Shown here: positions 36,765-46,141 of the stretch, piece after piece
Position numbering within the stretch: the stretch's first letter is position 1
How the letters are laid out: the number at the start of each line of letters is the position of its first letter
From: Clostridia bacterium
GTDB lineage: Bacteria > Bacillota > Clostridia > Oscillospirales > Acutalibacteraceae
DNA: 53,952 nucleotides
Direction: 5' to 3'
Assembly (NCBI GenBank): GCA_017626295.1
Contig: JAGAJB010000040.1
Coordinates: 1-53,952 of the forward strand
The notes under the pieces: generated by a model
Told to the model about the DNA's origin: nothing
What the model saw: the letters and a program-made list of their open reading frames with translations, nothing else
The model's database searches: none
Position numbers and translations under genes: made by a program

Positions 36765-39700
36765 ATGAAAAAATCGACAAAAAGACTTTGTTTGAAATTA
36801 GCAGCTGGATTTTTGTCTACTACGCTTGTAGCAAGCATAGCATTGCCTATGAATGTTTTGGCTACAACTGTAGATACTACAGAAGTTCTGTCAGAAAATA
36901 CAACTATTAATTCATCTTCAGCTGATTATACAGAAAATATCATCAGAGAAATTGAAGAAGAACGCAATGAATTTTCTAAAACCTTTTTAATGACAGATGG
37001 CACATATTACACTTATGTATCTCCCGTTGCGATCCATGAATTTATTGAAGATAAATGGATTGATATTGATGATAGTTTAAGTGAGACTCCGGCAACAATT
37101 TCAGAAGCCGAAGAAATGGTAAAGGAATATGTTGAAGAAGCTGAAAACACCTTCGGTGAAACTAGTGCCTTTTCTTTAACTCAACCAGACACTTCCGTTA
37201 CTATAAATTGTATTGGTGGTGCTACGCCAACCTCAACAGGTTACAAATTGACGGGGAACAGTGCCCTTGTAATTAAGCCAAACAATATTACTCAATTTTC
37301 GGCTAAGAACCAAGTATTGCTCTCAGCAACGATTAATACAACAATAGTTGGTAATCCTACCAATATGAATAAAATGATAAGTATTAAGGAGGTAAGTTCT
37401 GCAACCAATACAAACACCTCTTTCGATGTCATAAACGCCGAAAATGATATTTACTATAAAAGGTACCAATCAACTCAAAGCGAGTATTGTTTTGACATTA
37501 CTGATACTTATTCCCAATGGGAAAGAGGAAATTTGGACAATAATGGGGTGTCATTAGTTATAAGTAACATTACCGGTATGCCATTCAATCTTTCTACCCC
37601 AATATTATCTCTAAGGTACAAAGATGCTTCAGTTGATGATTCGTCATTTACATATCACACATTAGATTTGGGTAGAGCTGGTATACTTTCTATCAATGAT
37701 GTGACCAATGCATTTAAACTTGAACAGACTATTGCTGGACTTGACTGTTCATTATTGCCTGTAAAATTGACCAAAATTATTGATTCTGCAAATTTCTCGT
37801 TGGATACTCTGGCAAATGTTAGTAGCCGCTGGAATTATGAATACACTTTGGAGATTAATGGCAGTAATGCAACAGTCACATTACCCCAAGGAACAAAAAT
37901 TGAATTTCAAAAACCTGACTCTGTATCAACAAGTAGCGTATATCAAGAGTGGACTCAAGAAACAGGTGAAAACTATGTTTCTGGTGTTAAACTCTATGTG
38001 ACTCAAAATGCAGCGACTGCAGGTGGCATAGGAAATAATTATGAAGATTGTTACATTGATATTGATGATATAAAATATGGTTTTTCCTCCTATGGAAAAC
38101 TTAAGTTTATTGAAAAAGCCAATAAAAGATTGATGGTTTCATATGGCTATTCAAATGAAGTTGATGAGATTGTTATTAATAAACTTTTTGATGCAAATGG
38201 TAACCAGTATTGTATAACATATTCTACATATAGAATAAATAATGTGGATTATCTCTATGCAAATAAAATTGAAGTTAAAGATTCCACTGGTAGCACAGTT
38301 AATTTTGATAATGCTCCCTTAATAATTAATGTTACTAACTCAGTATCGAACAACATAATTACGAGTAATTTTAGTTATCCAAGTGAAACAGATACTCCTG
38401 TAAGTGTAGCATATAATTATGATTTAAATGGTAAACTTATCTCTGTTCAAGGTGCGGACGGAACAATAACAGAACTTCATTATAAGAGTGAAGATAATTC
38501 ATATTTAACTGGTTATACACAAAAGAAGAATAATGAAGTTATTAATAGTTTTACAATATCATCAGAAAACACTTTTGAAAGAGTGTTTGACGGGACACTT
38601 ATTCAAAAAGAAATACAGCGTTATGATACGAATTTTCAACTTGTTACATATTATTATGGTAATAATATTATAGGAATTACTTATAAGGATGGAATTATTG
38701 ACTCGTATGCTGTTAATAATTTAAGTTATGAAGAAACACAAAACATGGTAGATAATGGTGATTTTTCTAGAGAACTAAGTAAAAGCAATTGGACAAATAT
38801 TAACACCAATGACATAGATGCAGAGTTCTATTATAACGAAAATGTTCTTGTGGAAAATACTACCGCTAATGCAACAGTTGGAATAACGCAATATATTGAA
38901 TCTCTTCCTGTTGATACAACACTTGTTTTTTCAGCGGAAGCTAACATTTTAAAGAGTATTCCTAGTTCTGATTATAAAGTTAAGATAGATATTTCGTTAT
39001 TTGATGCTAATTTTTCACTAATAGAAAACTTTAGTCTTCCTTTTGATTTATCTCTTATAAATGATACTCAAACAAGATTGTGTGCATTTAAAACTGATGT
39101 TCCATGTAGTGCTATTGTTACAATATCTGCCGAAGGAAACGTTGGTAGATTTCTTGTAGATAATATCAGATTATATGAAGCAACTCCAGAAGACGGCTCT
39201 GTAGAAATTCCAGGGGTGTCAATTTCTGATCCTATTGCTAACACTACTACTGAAAATGGACAAGTAAAAACCGAGTTGATTACTGACGGAACCTATTATA
39301 TGATCCAAGAATATGAATATTCGTCTGATGGTGCAAAGATAGTTCATATAAATGATTTTAATGATGTATCTACTTATTTCGATTATAGCGGAAGAGCAGG
39401 ACTTCTTTCAGAAAAAGGTCATGCTATTGATAACAACAATATTATAGTAGATCCTGTTAGTTACGAGTATAATCGTACTGGTCTATTAAAATATGTTACA
39501 CAAACAATAAACTCTGTAACCGGAGAGGAACAAGAATTGTCAACCGAATACACATACGATTCTTCTGGACGCATAACTTCAGTTTTCAATAATGATTACT
39601 GTTACAATTTCATTTATAATGATATTGGTAATATAACTAACATTAATAAAGAGTCTATTTCTTCAGAAATAATTGAACCAAACGCTCTAATTGAATATTC

Positions 39701-42038
39701 ATATAACGACAATAATAATATAGGATATATTGTTTATTCTAATGGATATAAGTTAGGTTATTCATATAACGAGCTTGGCGAAATAACTAATATTACTTGT
39801 TATGAACTTGATGAGAACGATAATTATAATGTTGTGGGTTCTTACACATATACTTATTCAAATGGTCGTATTTCTGAAACTGTAATAAATTCTAACGATT
39901 TGTCACATGATGTTAAAATAAAGACAACAGATACAAGCATTGATATTTACTATTTACAAAATAATGTTGAGCTTTTGGCATATTCAAAAGAGATCTCCGA
40001 TTTAAATACTGTTGAAAAATTTGTTTCCTCTGTAAGTGGAAGTAATGATTTTGAAACACTAACGAGAAGCAAAATTACTGAAACAACAGTTGGAACAACA
40101 AGAGAACTTTACTCAGAATTCTATGGTGAAAAACTTTCTATGGCAGATTCTGATCTAACTGTTATCACCAATGGTAGTAACAATATAGTAACGGATTATT
40201 TTGGAAGAGTTGTATCAAAACATTCCACTTTAGAATCTAATGTACGGGATAATGCACCTACTAATAATATGCAGCAGACATCAGAAAATTCTGATATGCT
40301 TGTACTTACACAAAACTATACATATAAAAACCTTGGATCTACTGCTTCACCATATGGGATTAGAACTACCAATTTGATCGAAAGTATTACTAATGAGATG
40401 GGGATAGGTACACGTAATAATGGCAGTATAACCACAACTGAATTAGATGGATTTGCTTACAATTATGCGTATGATAGCCGAGGTAATATTCGATTTGTAT
40501 ATAGATTTTCTTCAGATGGTGATAACTATTTGGAAAGTTATTACCAATATGATGAAGCAAACCAGGTAACTGCATGTATGAGTCCATTAGGTTTTGAATT
40601 CTATTTATATGATAATAATGGCAACATCATTGAAAAAGTGTACTGCGAAGAAATTACAATAAGTGGTGTTGATGTAACATTACTAGAGCAGTTAGAAGAA
40701 GTAACATATGAAACATGGAATGACTTTGATTGGACAGCATTTAACGATATGCATATTACACCTTTTGAACCATATGCAAGCCAATGTTTTACCTATGATT
40801 CTTTAGGTCGTATGAATACATATGAAGAAAAAAGTTTCTCTTATGATTCCGAAGGAAATGCTACCGCAACTGTAGAGTATAGTCTTGAAATTCCCTATGA
40901 CGAATATGGAAATCCACTTAAGTATGTTGGAAAGAATGCAAATAACGATACTGTAATAGCAGATCTAAGTTGGAATGGTAACCAACTTGCAAATGCTATA
41001 ATTTATTCTGGCTCTACACCATCTCAACAGTTGATTTTTACTTATGATGAGAATGGTTTTAGAATTAACAAAACAATAAAAGAGTATTCTTCTAACACGA
41101 ACTCATTCATAGAAAAGCAACAGATTAATTATGTTTGGGAAAACGGAAAATTATTAAATTTGCAGTTAGCCATAATTGATGAAAACACTGAAGGGTATAT
41201 TTATACAAATATTTTATATGATAACGCAGGATCTCCTTGTGGCATTATTACACCAATGGGAGTATCTTATTATTTCTTAAAGGATTCTTCAGACAATGTA
41301 CGAGGTTTGGTTAACGCATCTGGCGAGATTATAGCTGATTTTTATTATGATGCTTTTGGTAGTCTTTATATGGATGTAAAAGGTGATACAATAATTGACG
41401 AATTAATAAATACAATAACTGTTATGTATAATCCTTGTACATACAAAGGCTATTTATATGATTATGAACTGGGTGTATATTTTATTCAAAATAAATGTTA
41501 TTCACCCAATTGGGGTCGTACTCTAAATGAGACTGATATAGAAAAACTTATTAATCCTGTTTCTGAACCTGTTGAAATGAATTTACATTTAATTTGTAAC
41601 AATAATCTTGTTAATGGTTTTGATGTAAATGCAGAATGGGATAGAAATAGATTCACATTTGCAAGTGATCAATCTCATGGTATTCAAGTTGAAATGAGTA
41701 AAGTTTTTCTTTCTAGACCATTCTGTACTCTATATGCTTCTAAAATTTTGAGTGAATCAGGAAGTTGGGATTATCTTAACGGAAGAAACTTTAAAAATAT
41801 GGGAGTTGAAAGAATTGCCGCTAATCTTTTTGCACGCTGTGTAGGTAATTATGCGGAAAAAGCAGTTAATAGAGTAAATGCGACTTGGGGTGATGGTTGG
41901 ATTGTTAGTAATAGAAATAGTGATATTATTACTATTTCTGAAATAGATCCCAATATTGATAAATATTTCAAAATATGGTTAGCAGCTCCGTCCATTAGAG
42001 CTTTTGCAACAGTGAATGGCATTTATATCACCTTATAA
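36765..42038 (+). CDS. Secreted giant RHS/YD-repeat protein
   Basis: A 1757-residue protein with a Sec signal peptide (KKSTKRLCLKLAAGF, hydrophobic core, ending LPMNVLA). Residues about 40-330 are a beta-rich domain like that in clostridial DNRLRE/RHS proteins. From about residue 550 to 1560 there are scattered YD repeats (YDSSGRITSVFN, YAYDSRGNIRFVY, YDNNGNIIEKVY, FTYDSLGRMNTYEE, FTYDENGFRINKT). The RHS core signature is near residue 1564 (YDYELGVYFIQNKCYSPNWGR-like, ending GR). About 170 unrelated residues follow, the place where RHS toxins carry their effector; I recognise no toxin fold. The start at 36765 has AAAGGA upstream. It is preceded by AgrA-box-like repeats. A contact-dependent or secreted toxin is possible but not shown; no immunity gene is obvious. 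Confidence 0.88.
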   Translation: MKKSTKRLCLKLAAGFLSTTLVASIALPMNVLATTVDTTEVLSENTTINSSSADYTENIIREIEEERNEFSKTFLMTDGTYYTYVSPVAIHEFIEDKWIDIDDSLSETPATISEAEEMVKEYVEEAENTFGETSAFSLTQPDTSVTINCIGGATPTSTGYKLTGNSALVIKPNNITQFSAKNQVLLSATINTTIVGNPTNMNKMISIKEVSSATNTNTSFDVINAENDIYYKRYQSTQSEYCFDITDTYSQWERGNLDNNGVSLVISNITGMPFNLSTPILSLRYKDASVDDSSFTYHTLDLGRAGILSINDVTNAFKLEQTIAGLDCSLLPVKLTKIIDSANFSLDTLANVSSRWNYEYTLEINGSNATVTLPQGTKIEFQKPDSVSTSSVYQEWTQETGENYVSGVKLYVTQNAATAGGIGNNYEDCYIDIDDIKYGFSSYGKLKFIEKANKRLMVSYGYSNEVDEIVINKLFDANGNQYCITYSTYRINNVDYLYANKIEVKDSTGSTVNFDNAPLIINVTNSVSNNIITSNFSYPSETDTPVSVAYNYDLNGKLISVQGADGTITELHYKSEDNSYLTGYTQKKNNEVINSFTISSENTFERVFDGTLIQKEIQRYDTNFQLVTYYYGNNIIGITYKDGIIDSYAVNNLSYEETQNMVDNGDFSRELSKSNWTNINTNDIDAEFYYNENVLVENTTANATVGITQYIESLPVDTTLVFSAEANILKSIPSSDYKVKIDISLFDANFSLIENFSLPFDLSLINDTQTRLCAFKTDVPCSAIVTISAEGNVGRFLVDNIRLYEATPEDGSVEIPGVSISDPIANTTTENGQVKTELITDGTYYMIQEYEYSSDGAKIVHINDFNDVSTYFDYSGRAGLLSEKGHAIDNNNIIVDPVSYEYNRTGLLKYVTQTINSVTGEEQELSTEYTYDSSGRITSVFNNDYCYNFIYNDIGNITNINKESISSEIIEPNALIEYSYNDNNNIGYIVYSNGYKLGYSYNELGEITNITCYELDENDNYNVVGSYTYTYSNGRISETVINSNDLSHDVKIKTTDTSIDIYYLQNNVELLAYSKEISDLNTVEKFVSSVSGSNDFETLTRSKITETTVGTTRELYSEFYGEKLSMADSDLTVITNGSNNIVTDYFGRVVSKHSTLESNVRDNAPTNNMQQTSENSDMLVLTQNYTYKNLGSTASPYGIRTTNLIESITNEMGIGTRNNGSITTTELDGFAYNYAYDSRGNIRFVYRFSSDGDNYLESYYQYDEANQVTACMSPLGFEFYLYDNNGNIIEKVYCEEITISGVDVTLLEQLEEVTYETWNDFDWTAFNDMHITPFEPYASQCFTYDSLGRMNTYEEKSFSYDSEGNATATVEYSLEIPYDEYGNPLKYVGKNANNDTVIADLSWNGNQLANAIIYSGSTPSQQLIFTYDENGFRINKTIKEYSSNTNSFIEKQQINYVWENGKLLNLQLAIIDENTEGYIYTNILYDNAGSPCGIITPMGVSYYFLKDSSDNVRGLVNASGEIIADFYYDAFGSLYMDVKGDTIIDELINTITVMYNPCTYKGYLYDYELGVYFIQNKCYSPNWGRTLNETDIEKLINPVSEPVEMNLHLICNNNLVNGFDVNAEWDRNRFTFASDQSHGIQVEMSKVFLSRPFCTLYASKILSESGSWDYLNGRNFKNMGVERIAANLFARCVGNYAEKAVNRVNATWGDGWIVSNRNSDIITISEIDPNIDKYFKIWLAAPSIRAFATVNGIYITL

Positions 42039-42108
42039 TATTTAATTATTTGAGATTATTAATATTTATGATAATTAAATAACTTATAGCAGAAAGAGGG
42101 AGTAACAA
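42039..42108. repeat. AT-only inverted repeat between RHS and subtilase genes
   Basis: TATTTAATTAT shortly after the RHS stop and ATAATTAAATA downstream are exact inverted copies, 11 bp, all A and T. Probably a weak structure only; the genes may be co-transcribed. Confidence 0.35.
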
Positions 42109-45100
42109 ATGAAGAAAATAATAAGCTCTATTTTATGTGTTTCATTACTTGCATCAATAATATGTATTCCTGTTTCAGCAACGGATGAAGTTGTTGTTTC
42201 AGAAAGCATAGAAGAATTCTGCGAAGATGTAAATGAAATGATAAAGGAATACAGTGATTCCGAGTTTGTTACTCCCGATTTCATTGAGGAAGAACAAACA
42301 ACAGAAAATACCGAGCAAGAAATTGAAATAAATTACTGTCCCCGTCTAATAGTCCAGTCAGACAAACCAATTGATACATATAACGCCATTGATGTTGTAA
42401 GTGGTTTTTCTAATTTCCATATTGTTCAGTTTGAAAACGAAGATGATACAAACTACGCCTACGATAAATATAGAAATAATTCTGATGTTATTTCTGTTGA
42501 ATATGATATTTCTTACAATGCATTTACATATACAACTGAAGATAATACAAAAAAGAATACCGAAATGACTTTTGAAGACTACGAAAATGGTTGGTATTTA
42601 AATGAAACGGGTTTAGATTATATTCTTAATAAATATCAAAAAAGTGAACTTCCCGAAGTTGTAATAGCTGTAATAGATACTGGTGTAGATTTAAATAATG
42701 AATATATTAGTGACAGAATAATTCCAACCAAATTCAATAATTCCGGTGAAGACGACCAAGCAAGCGAACAAGACTTTTATGGTCACGGCACAATGATAAC
42801 AAGTCTAATAAAAAATTGTACAACTAAAAATGTAAAGGTTGCTAATTTTAGATGTGGAACCTCAAAAGGACATATTACAATGACATCAGCTTGTGCTGCA
42901 ATAATGGCTGCTGTAAATTTTGGTGTTGATATAATTAATTGTAGCTTTACTGTTAGCAATACATTTGCTTTAGTTCAGGAAACTATAGATTATGCCTATG
43001 AGCAATCATGTGCTCTTTTTGCAGCAGCGGGAAACCGAACCGGTGACTTAGAATTATTTTCCAGCCCTTTAACAACTTCGGCTATCTGCGTCGGTTCATC
43101 CAACAGATTTTATACACCATCAAGTTTTACGGCTTGGGGAAAGTATTGCGATATCTTAGCCCCTGGTGAAGATATGCCGTTATATGATTTAAATAATGAA
43201 ATCATATCAGTTGATGGTACTTCTTTTTCTTCACCGTTTATGGCAAGTTTATTTGCTATGCATTTATCAATATATCCAACAATACCATTCAAAGAGCGAA
43301 TAAGAATAATAACTTCTACAGGAAGTGGATCTGATGAAGATTATGTTTCAGAATATTTTGGTAGCGGTATTGTAAATGTACCAAAACTCTTTTCGTTTAA
43401 TGGTTTGGAAGAACCTCAATTTAATTATTCTGATGGTAAATATGTTGGTAAAGTATCTCTTGAAATCACGGCAGAAGATAGTTCAGATATTTATTATACA
43501 ACTGATGGTACATACCCATCTAAAACCAATGGGAAACTGTATACAGAAACAATCGAGTTTGAGGATGATTGGTTGACCATCAGAGCCATAGCTTATAAAA
43601 ATGAGCAAAGAAGCAATTTAAACACTTTAGATATTTGTTCAGCTGTACTTGGAACAGACGATATGTTTACTGTAAATGAAGACGGTGTTTTAACCGGATA
43701 TACCGGTAAAGTTAAATACTTGAAAATTCCAGAAGTCATAAATGGTATAACAGTAAAAGAAATCTCCTTTTATAGTGGTTTTAACACAACAGAAATTTAT
43801 GGAGTAATTCTTCCTGATACAGTTGAATATCTGGGGTGGACGATTGATAAATATGATAGACCTACCACATTAGAGGAACAAATCGGTGCTTTTCAATTAA
43901 ATGAAACAATCGAATTTTTGGTTGGAAAAGGTATTAAAGTTCTAGGTTATTATGCTGTATCTCATATACCTAATATATACGAGGTTGATTTCCCTAATTG
44001 CGAAACTATTATGAGTCAAGCATTTACTGATTGCGGACTATTAGGTGCTCGATTCCCAAAAGTAAAGAGTATAGATAATCAAGCTTTCTACAATAATGTT
44101 AGATTAAGAGAAATATATTTACCCGAATGTATTGGTCTAGGGTATGGAACTTTTTATCAATGCTTACGTCTAAAAGAAATATATGCTCCCAAAGCTGATT
44201 ATCTTCCATTACAAGAATTCGAGGAAAATAGTTTTACTCAAGATAATTCTAATGCAACAAGAAATCTGTTTTATGATTGCTCAAGATTAACAGAACTTGA
44301 TTTACCAAACATTGAAACAATCGGTTATGGTTCGTTTACTGAATCATCTTTAAAAGAACTTGAATTATCGAATATTGAGTATATATATGATTTACCTGAT
44401 ACAATACTGTATAGGAGTGAAAGTTTAGGAAACGCATCTTATTTTTCTCCTTACTTTTATCCTATTCAGGTCACTCTTTCTCTCCCTTCAACTTTACAAT
44501 ACTGTATATCTGCAACCGATTACAAAAATGAATTTATTGAATATGTGGTTTACGGCACAGCGGGTAAAGGAAGCTATGCTGAGCAATGGGCAGAGAAAAA
44601 TGGTGTTCAGTTCATAAACATATCGCAAGAAACTGCCATTGTTGAGGATATTGAGCCCATTTGGGATAAATATTCATACGAACCACTTGAATTTGATGCA
44701 CGTGGTTTCAACCGAACTTATCAATGGTATGGTTCAAAGGATAAAATTCAAGGCAACTATGATGATAAACCTATAACGAATGCAACGGACAAGACATTTA
44801 ATCCTGATAATTACAAGTCATACCCGTATTATTACTGCATTATGACAAGTTCGGATAAAGATGTTCAAGGTAAAATTACTAGTCAAGTTGAAATTAAAAG
44901 TTCTATGTGTCAGAACAGACTTTATTATATGTTTTCACTTCCCAATACACACATTGATTTTGACAACTATTTAATTTATACCCAAACAACCGGTTGTAAG
45001 AATTTCTTTAATATCATTGAAATTCAGGAAAACACAAGCTATTCTTCTTTACCGTCTTTGGTATATAAAGAATATTATTGGTATGGAACTGGTTCTGAGT

Positions 45101-45327
45101 TTGTTATATACAATGGAACAAAAAAAGAAAGATATACACTAATTGTTGAAGGTGATGTAGATGGAGATAGCGCTGTAGATGTATTAGATGCTTATCAAGT
45201 TTCGTTAGTCGTTAACGGACATACAGAATTAACTGACGAGTACTTACTTGCAGCAGATACAAATTTAGACCAAGAAATAACGGTTGAAGATTATGCTCAG
45301 GTTGTTAATTTGGTTTTAGCAGGTTAA
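42109..45327 (+). CDS. Secreted subtilisin-like protease with leucine-rich repeats and dockerin
   Basis: A 1072-residue S8 peptidase. It has a Sec signal peptide (MKKIISSILCVSLLASI...VSA), and a propeptide-like domain to about residue 140. The catalytic triad is complete: D190 (VIDTGVD), H226 (GHGT) and S372 (GTSFSSP). Residues about 430-510 are a chitobiase-like beta domain (DIYYTTDGTYPS). Residues about 530-830 are BspA/LRR_5-type repeats (LPDTVEYLG, CLRLKEIYAPKAD). The final 60 residues are a type I dockerin with two calcium-binding repeats (GDVDGDSAVDVLDAYQ and ADTNLDQEITVEDYAQV). The dockerin implies attachment to a scaffoldin on the cell surface. It directly follows the RHS gene and may process it. 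Confidence 0.92.
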   Translation: MKKIISSILCVSLLASIICIPVSATDEVVVSESIEEFCEDVNEMIKEYSDSEFVTPDFIEEEQTTENTEQEIEINYCPRLIVQSDKPIDTYNAIDVVSGFSNFHIVQFENEDDTNYAYDKYRNNSDVISVEYDISYNAFTYTTEDNTKKNTEMTFEDYENGWYLNETGLDYILNKYQKSELPEVVIAVIDTGVDLNNEYISDRIIPTKFNNSGEDDQASEQDFYGHGTMITSLIKNCTTKNVKVANFRCGTSKGHITMTSACAAIMAAVNFGVDIINCSFTVSNTFALVQETIDYAYEQSCALFAAAGNRTGDLELFSSPLTTSAICVGSSNRFYTPSSFTAWGKYCDILAPGEDMPLYDLNNEIISVDGTSFSSPFMASLFAMHLSIYPTIPFKERIRIITSTGSGSDEDYVSEYFGSGIVNVPKLFSFNGLEEPQFNYSDGKYVGKVSLEITAEDSSDIYYTTDGTYPSKTNGKLYTETIEFEDDWLTIRAIAYKNEQRSNLNTLDICSAVLGTDDMFTVNEDGVLTGYTGKVKYLKIPEVINGITVKEISFYSGFNTTEIYGVILPDTVEYLGWTIDKYDRPTTLEEQIGAFQLNETIEFLVGKGIKVLGYYAVSHIPNIYEVDFPNCETIMSQAFTDCGLLGARFPKVKSIDNQAFYNNVRLREIYLPECIGLGYGTFYQCLRLKEIYAPKADYLPLQEFEENSFTQDNSNATRNLFYDCSRLTELDLPNIETIGYGSFTESSLKELELSNIEYIYDLPDTILYRSESLGNASYFSPYFYPIQVTLSLPSTLQYCISATDYKNEFIEYVVYGTAGKGSYAEQWAEKNGVQFINISQETAIVEDIEPIWDKYSYEPLEFDARGFNRTYQWYGSKDKIQGNYDDKPITNATDKTFNPDNYKSYPYYYCIMTSSDKDVQGKITSQVEIKSSMCQNRLYYMFSLPNTHIDFDNYLIYTQTTGCKNFFNIIEIQENTSYSSLPSLVYKEYYWYGTGSEFVIYNGTKKERYTLIVEGDVDGDSAVDVLDAYQVSLVVNGHTELTDEYLLAADTNLDQEITVEDYAQVVNLVLAG

Positions 45328-45339
45328 AGGAGGATTGAT

Positions 45340-45798
45340 ATGAAAAAAATAATAAGCATTTTATTGTTAGTCATTGCTATCTTATGTTTTTCGGCTTGCT
45401 CTGATAAAGACACAAATAATGCAGACATTAAAAATACAACAGAGGTTATTGTGACCTTCCCAAACAGAACTACTACTGAAAAACAAGTCTTAGAAGATTC
45501 TGTTTATGAAAAAGTTTATTTTGAAATGTTCGGCAATAAGGTTAATGCAACTATAAGCCAAGAATTAAATGACCAACTTGAAAAAGCCAAGACAATAAAA
45601 GAACCCATTTTAGACGATTCTATGAAAGAAATTGGTTCTGTATGGGTTCAATATAAAAACAGTAATGAAATGGTAGAGTTCGGCAAAGTATATACCGGTG
45701 CCGAAAATAAAATGTATATTCAAGCTTTTGAAAACGAACACAATGGCGTGTTGTGTATTTCAGAAGGAAATGATAACCGCTCTAACATTTTATTCTAA
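45340..45798 (+). CDS. Small lipoprotein
   Basis: A 152-residue protein with a type II signal peptide: MKKIISILLLVIAILCFSAC, where the Cys begins the mature lipoprotein. The remainder is hydrophilic and without recognised domain. It follows the subtilase by 12 bases with AAAGGAGG, so it belongs to the same operon. It could be an immunity or anchoring factor for the RHS/protease pair; nothing proves this. Confidence 0.75.
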   Translation: MKKIISILLLVIAILCFSACSDKDTNNADIKNTTEVIVTFPNRTTTEKQVLEDSVYEKVYFEMFGNKVNATISQELNDQLEKAKTIKEPILDDSMKEIGSVWVQYKNSNEMVEFGKVYTGAENKMYIQAFENEHNGVLCISEGNDNRSNILF

Positions 45799-45878
45799 TC
45801 CAAAACAAGACAAAGATAATTAACACAATTTGTGTGTTACCATATTAAAAATAATTTTAGTTCACCATAAAACAAATT

Positions 45879-45923
45879 GCAGAGATTATCGTTACTAATT
45901 ACAGATACGATAATCTCTGCTTT
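45879..45923 (+). terminator. Terminator of the RHS-subtilase-lipoprotein operon
   Basis: GCAGAGATTATCGT (45879-45892) and its exact complement (45907-45920) form a 14-bp stem ending in TTT. Confidence 0.8.
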
Positions 45924-45976
45924 CATAAAAGTAACGCTAAAACGACAGCAAAACCTACAAATCGACAAAGTTTGTT

Positions 45977-46064
45977 TTGTGCAAAAAGTAGAAAGTAATA
46001 AAAAGAAGCAAAAAATGCAAAAAAATTGTGAAGTATTCCTCGAAAAACGTCATATATAGATAGA
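45977..46064 (+). promoter_or_regulatory. Promoter-like module A (shared with 47436-47514)
   Basis: The 18-mer TTGTGCAAAAAGTAGAAA (45977-45994) is followed, after an A-rich spacer, by GAAGTATT (46030-46037), a CTCGAAAA segment and GTCATATATA (46049-46058), then TAGA. The same words in the same order precede the cyclase-like gene. GTGAAG and CATATA, 17 bases apart, would be the -35 and -10. It lies about 80 bases before the second subtilase. Confidence 0.6.
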
Positions 46065-46141
46065 GACTATATATAAAATTATAGTAATACTATAAATATA
46101 GCTTTATATTCACTAATAATTTAACAAAAACGGATGATTCA

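Larger units (their letters stand above)
45799..46141. other. Intergenic region with terminator and promoter module A
   Basis: About 340 bases without a gene. It holds the terminator 45879-45923 and the promoter-like module 45977-46064 described separately. The short frame at 45877-46059 has no ribosome site and overlaps both signals, so it is not called. Confidence 0.6.

Noticed and set aside
42039-42108. Terminator between the RHS and subtilase genes
   Set aside because: The stem is only A-T pairs and no T-run follows; co-transcription seems at least as likely.
45877-46059. 60-codon open frame before the second subtilase
   Set aside because: It overlaps the terminator stem and the promoter module, and has no ribosome site.
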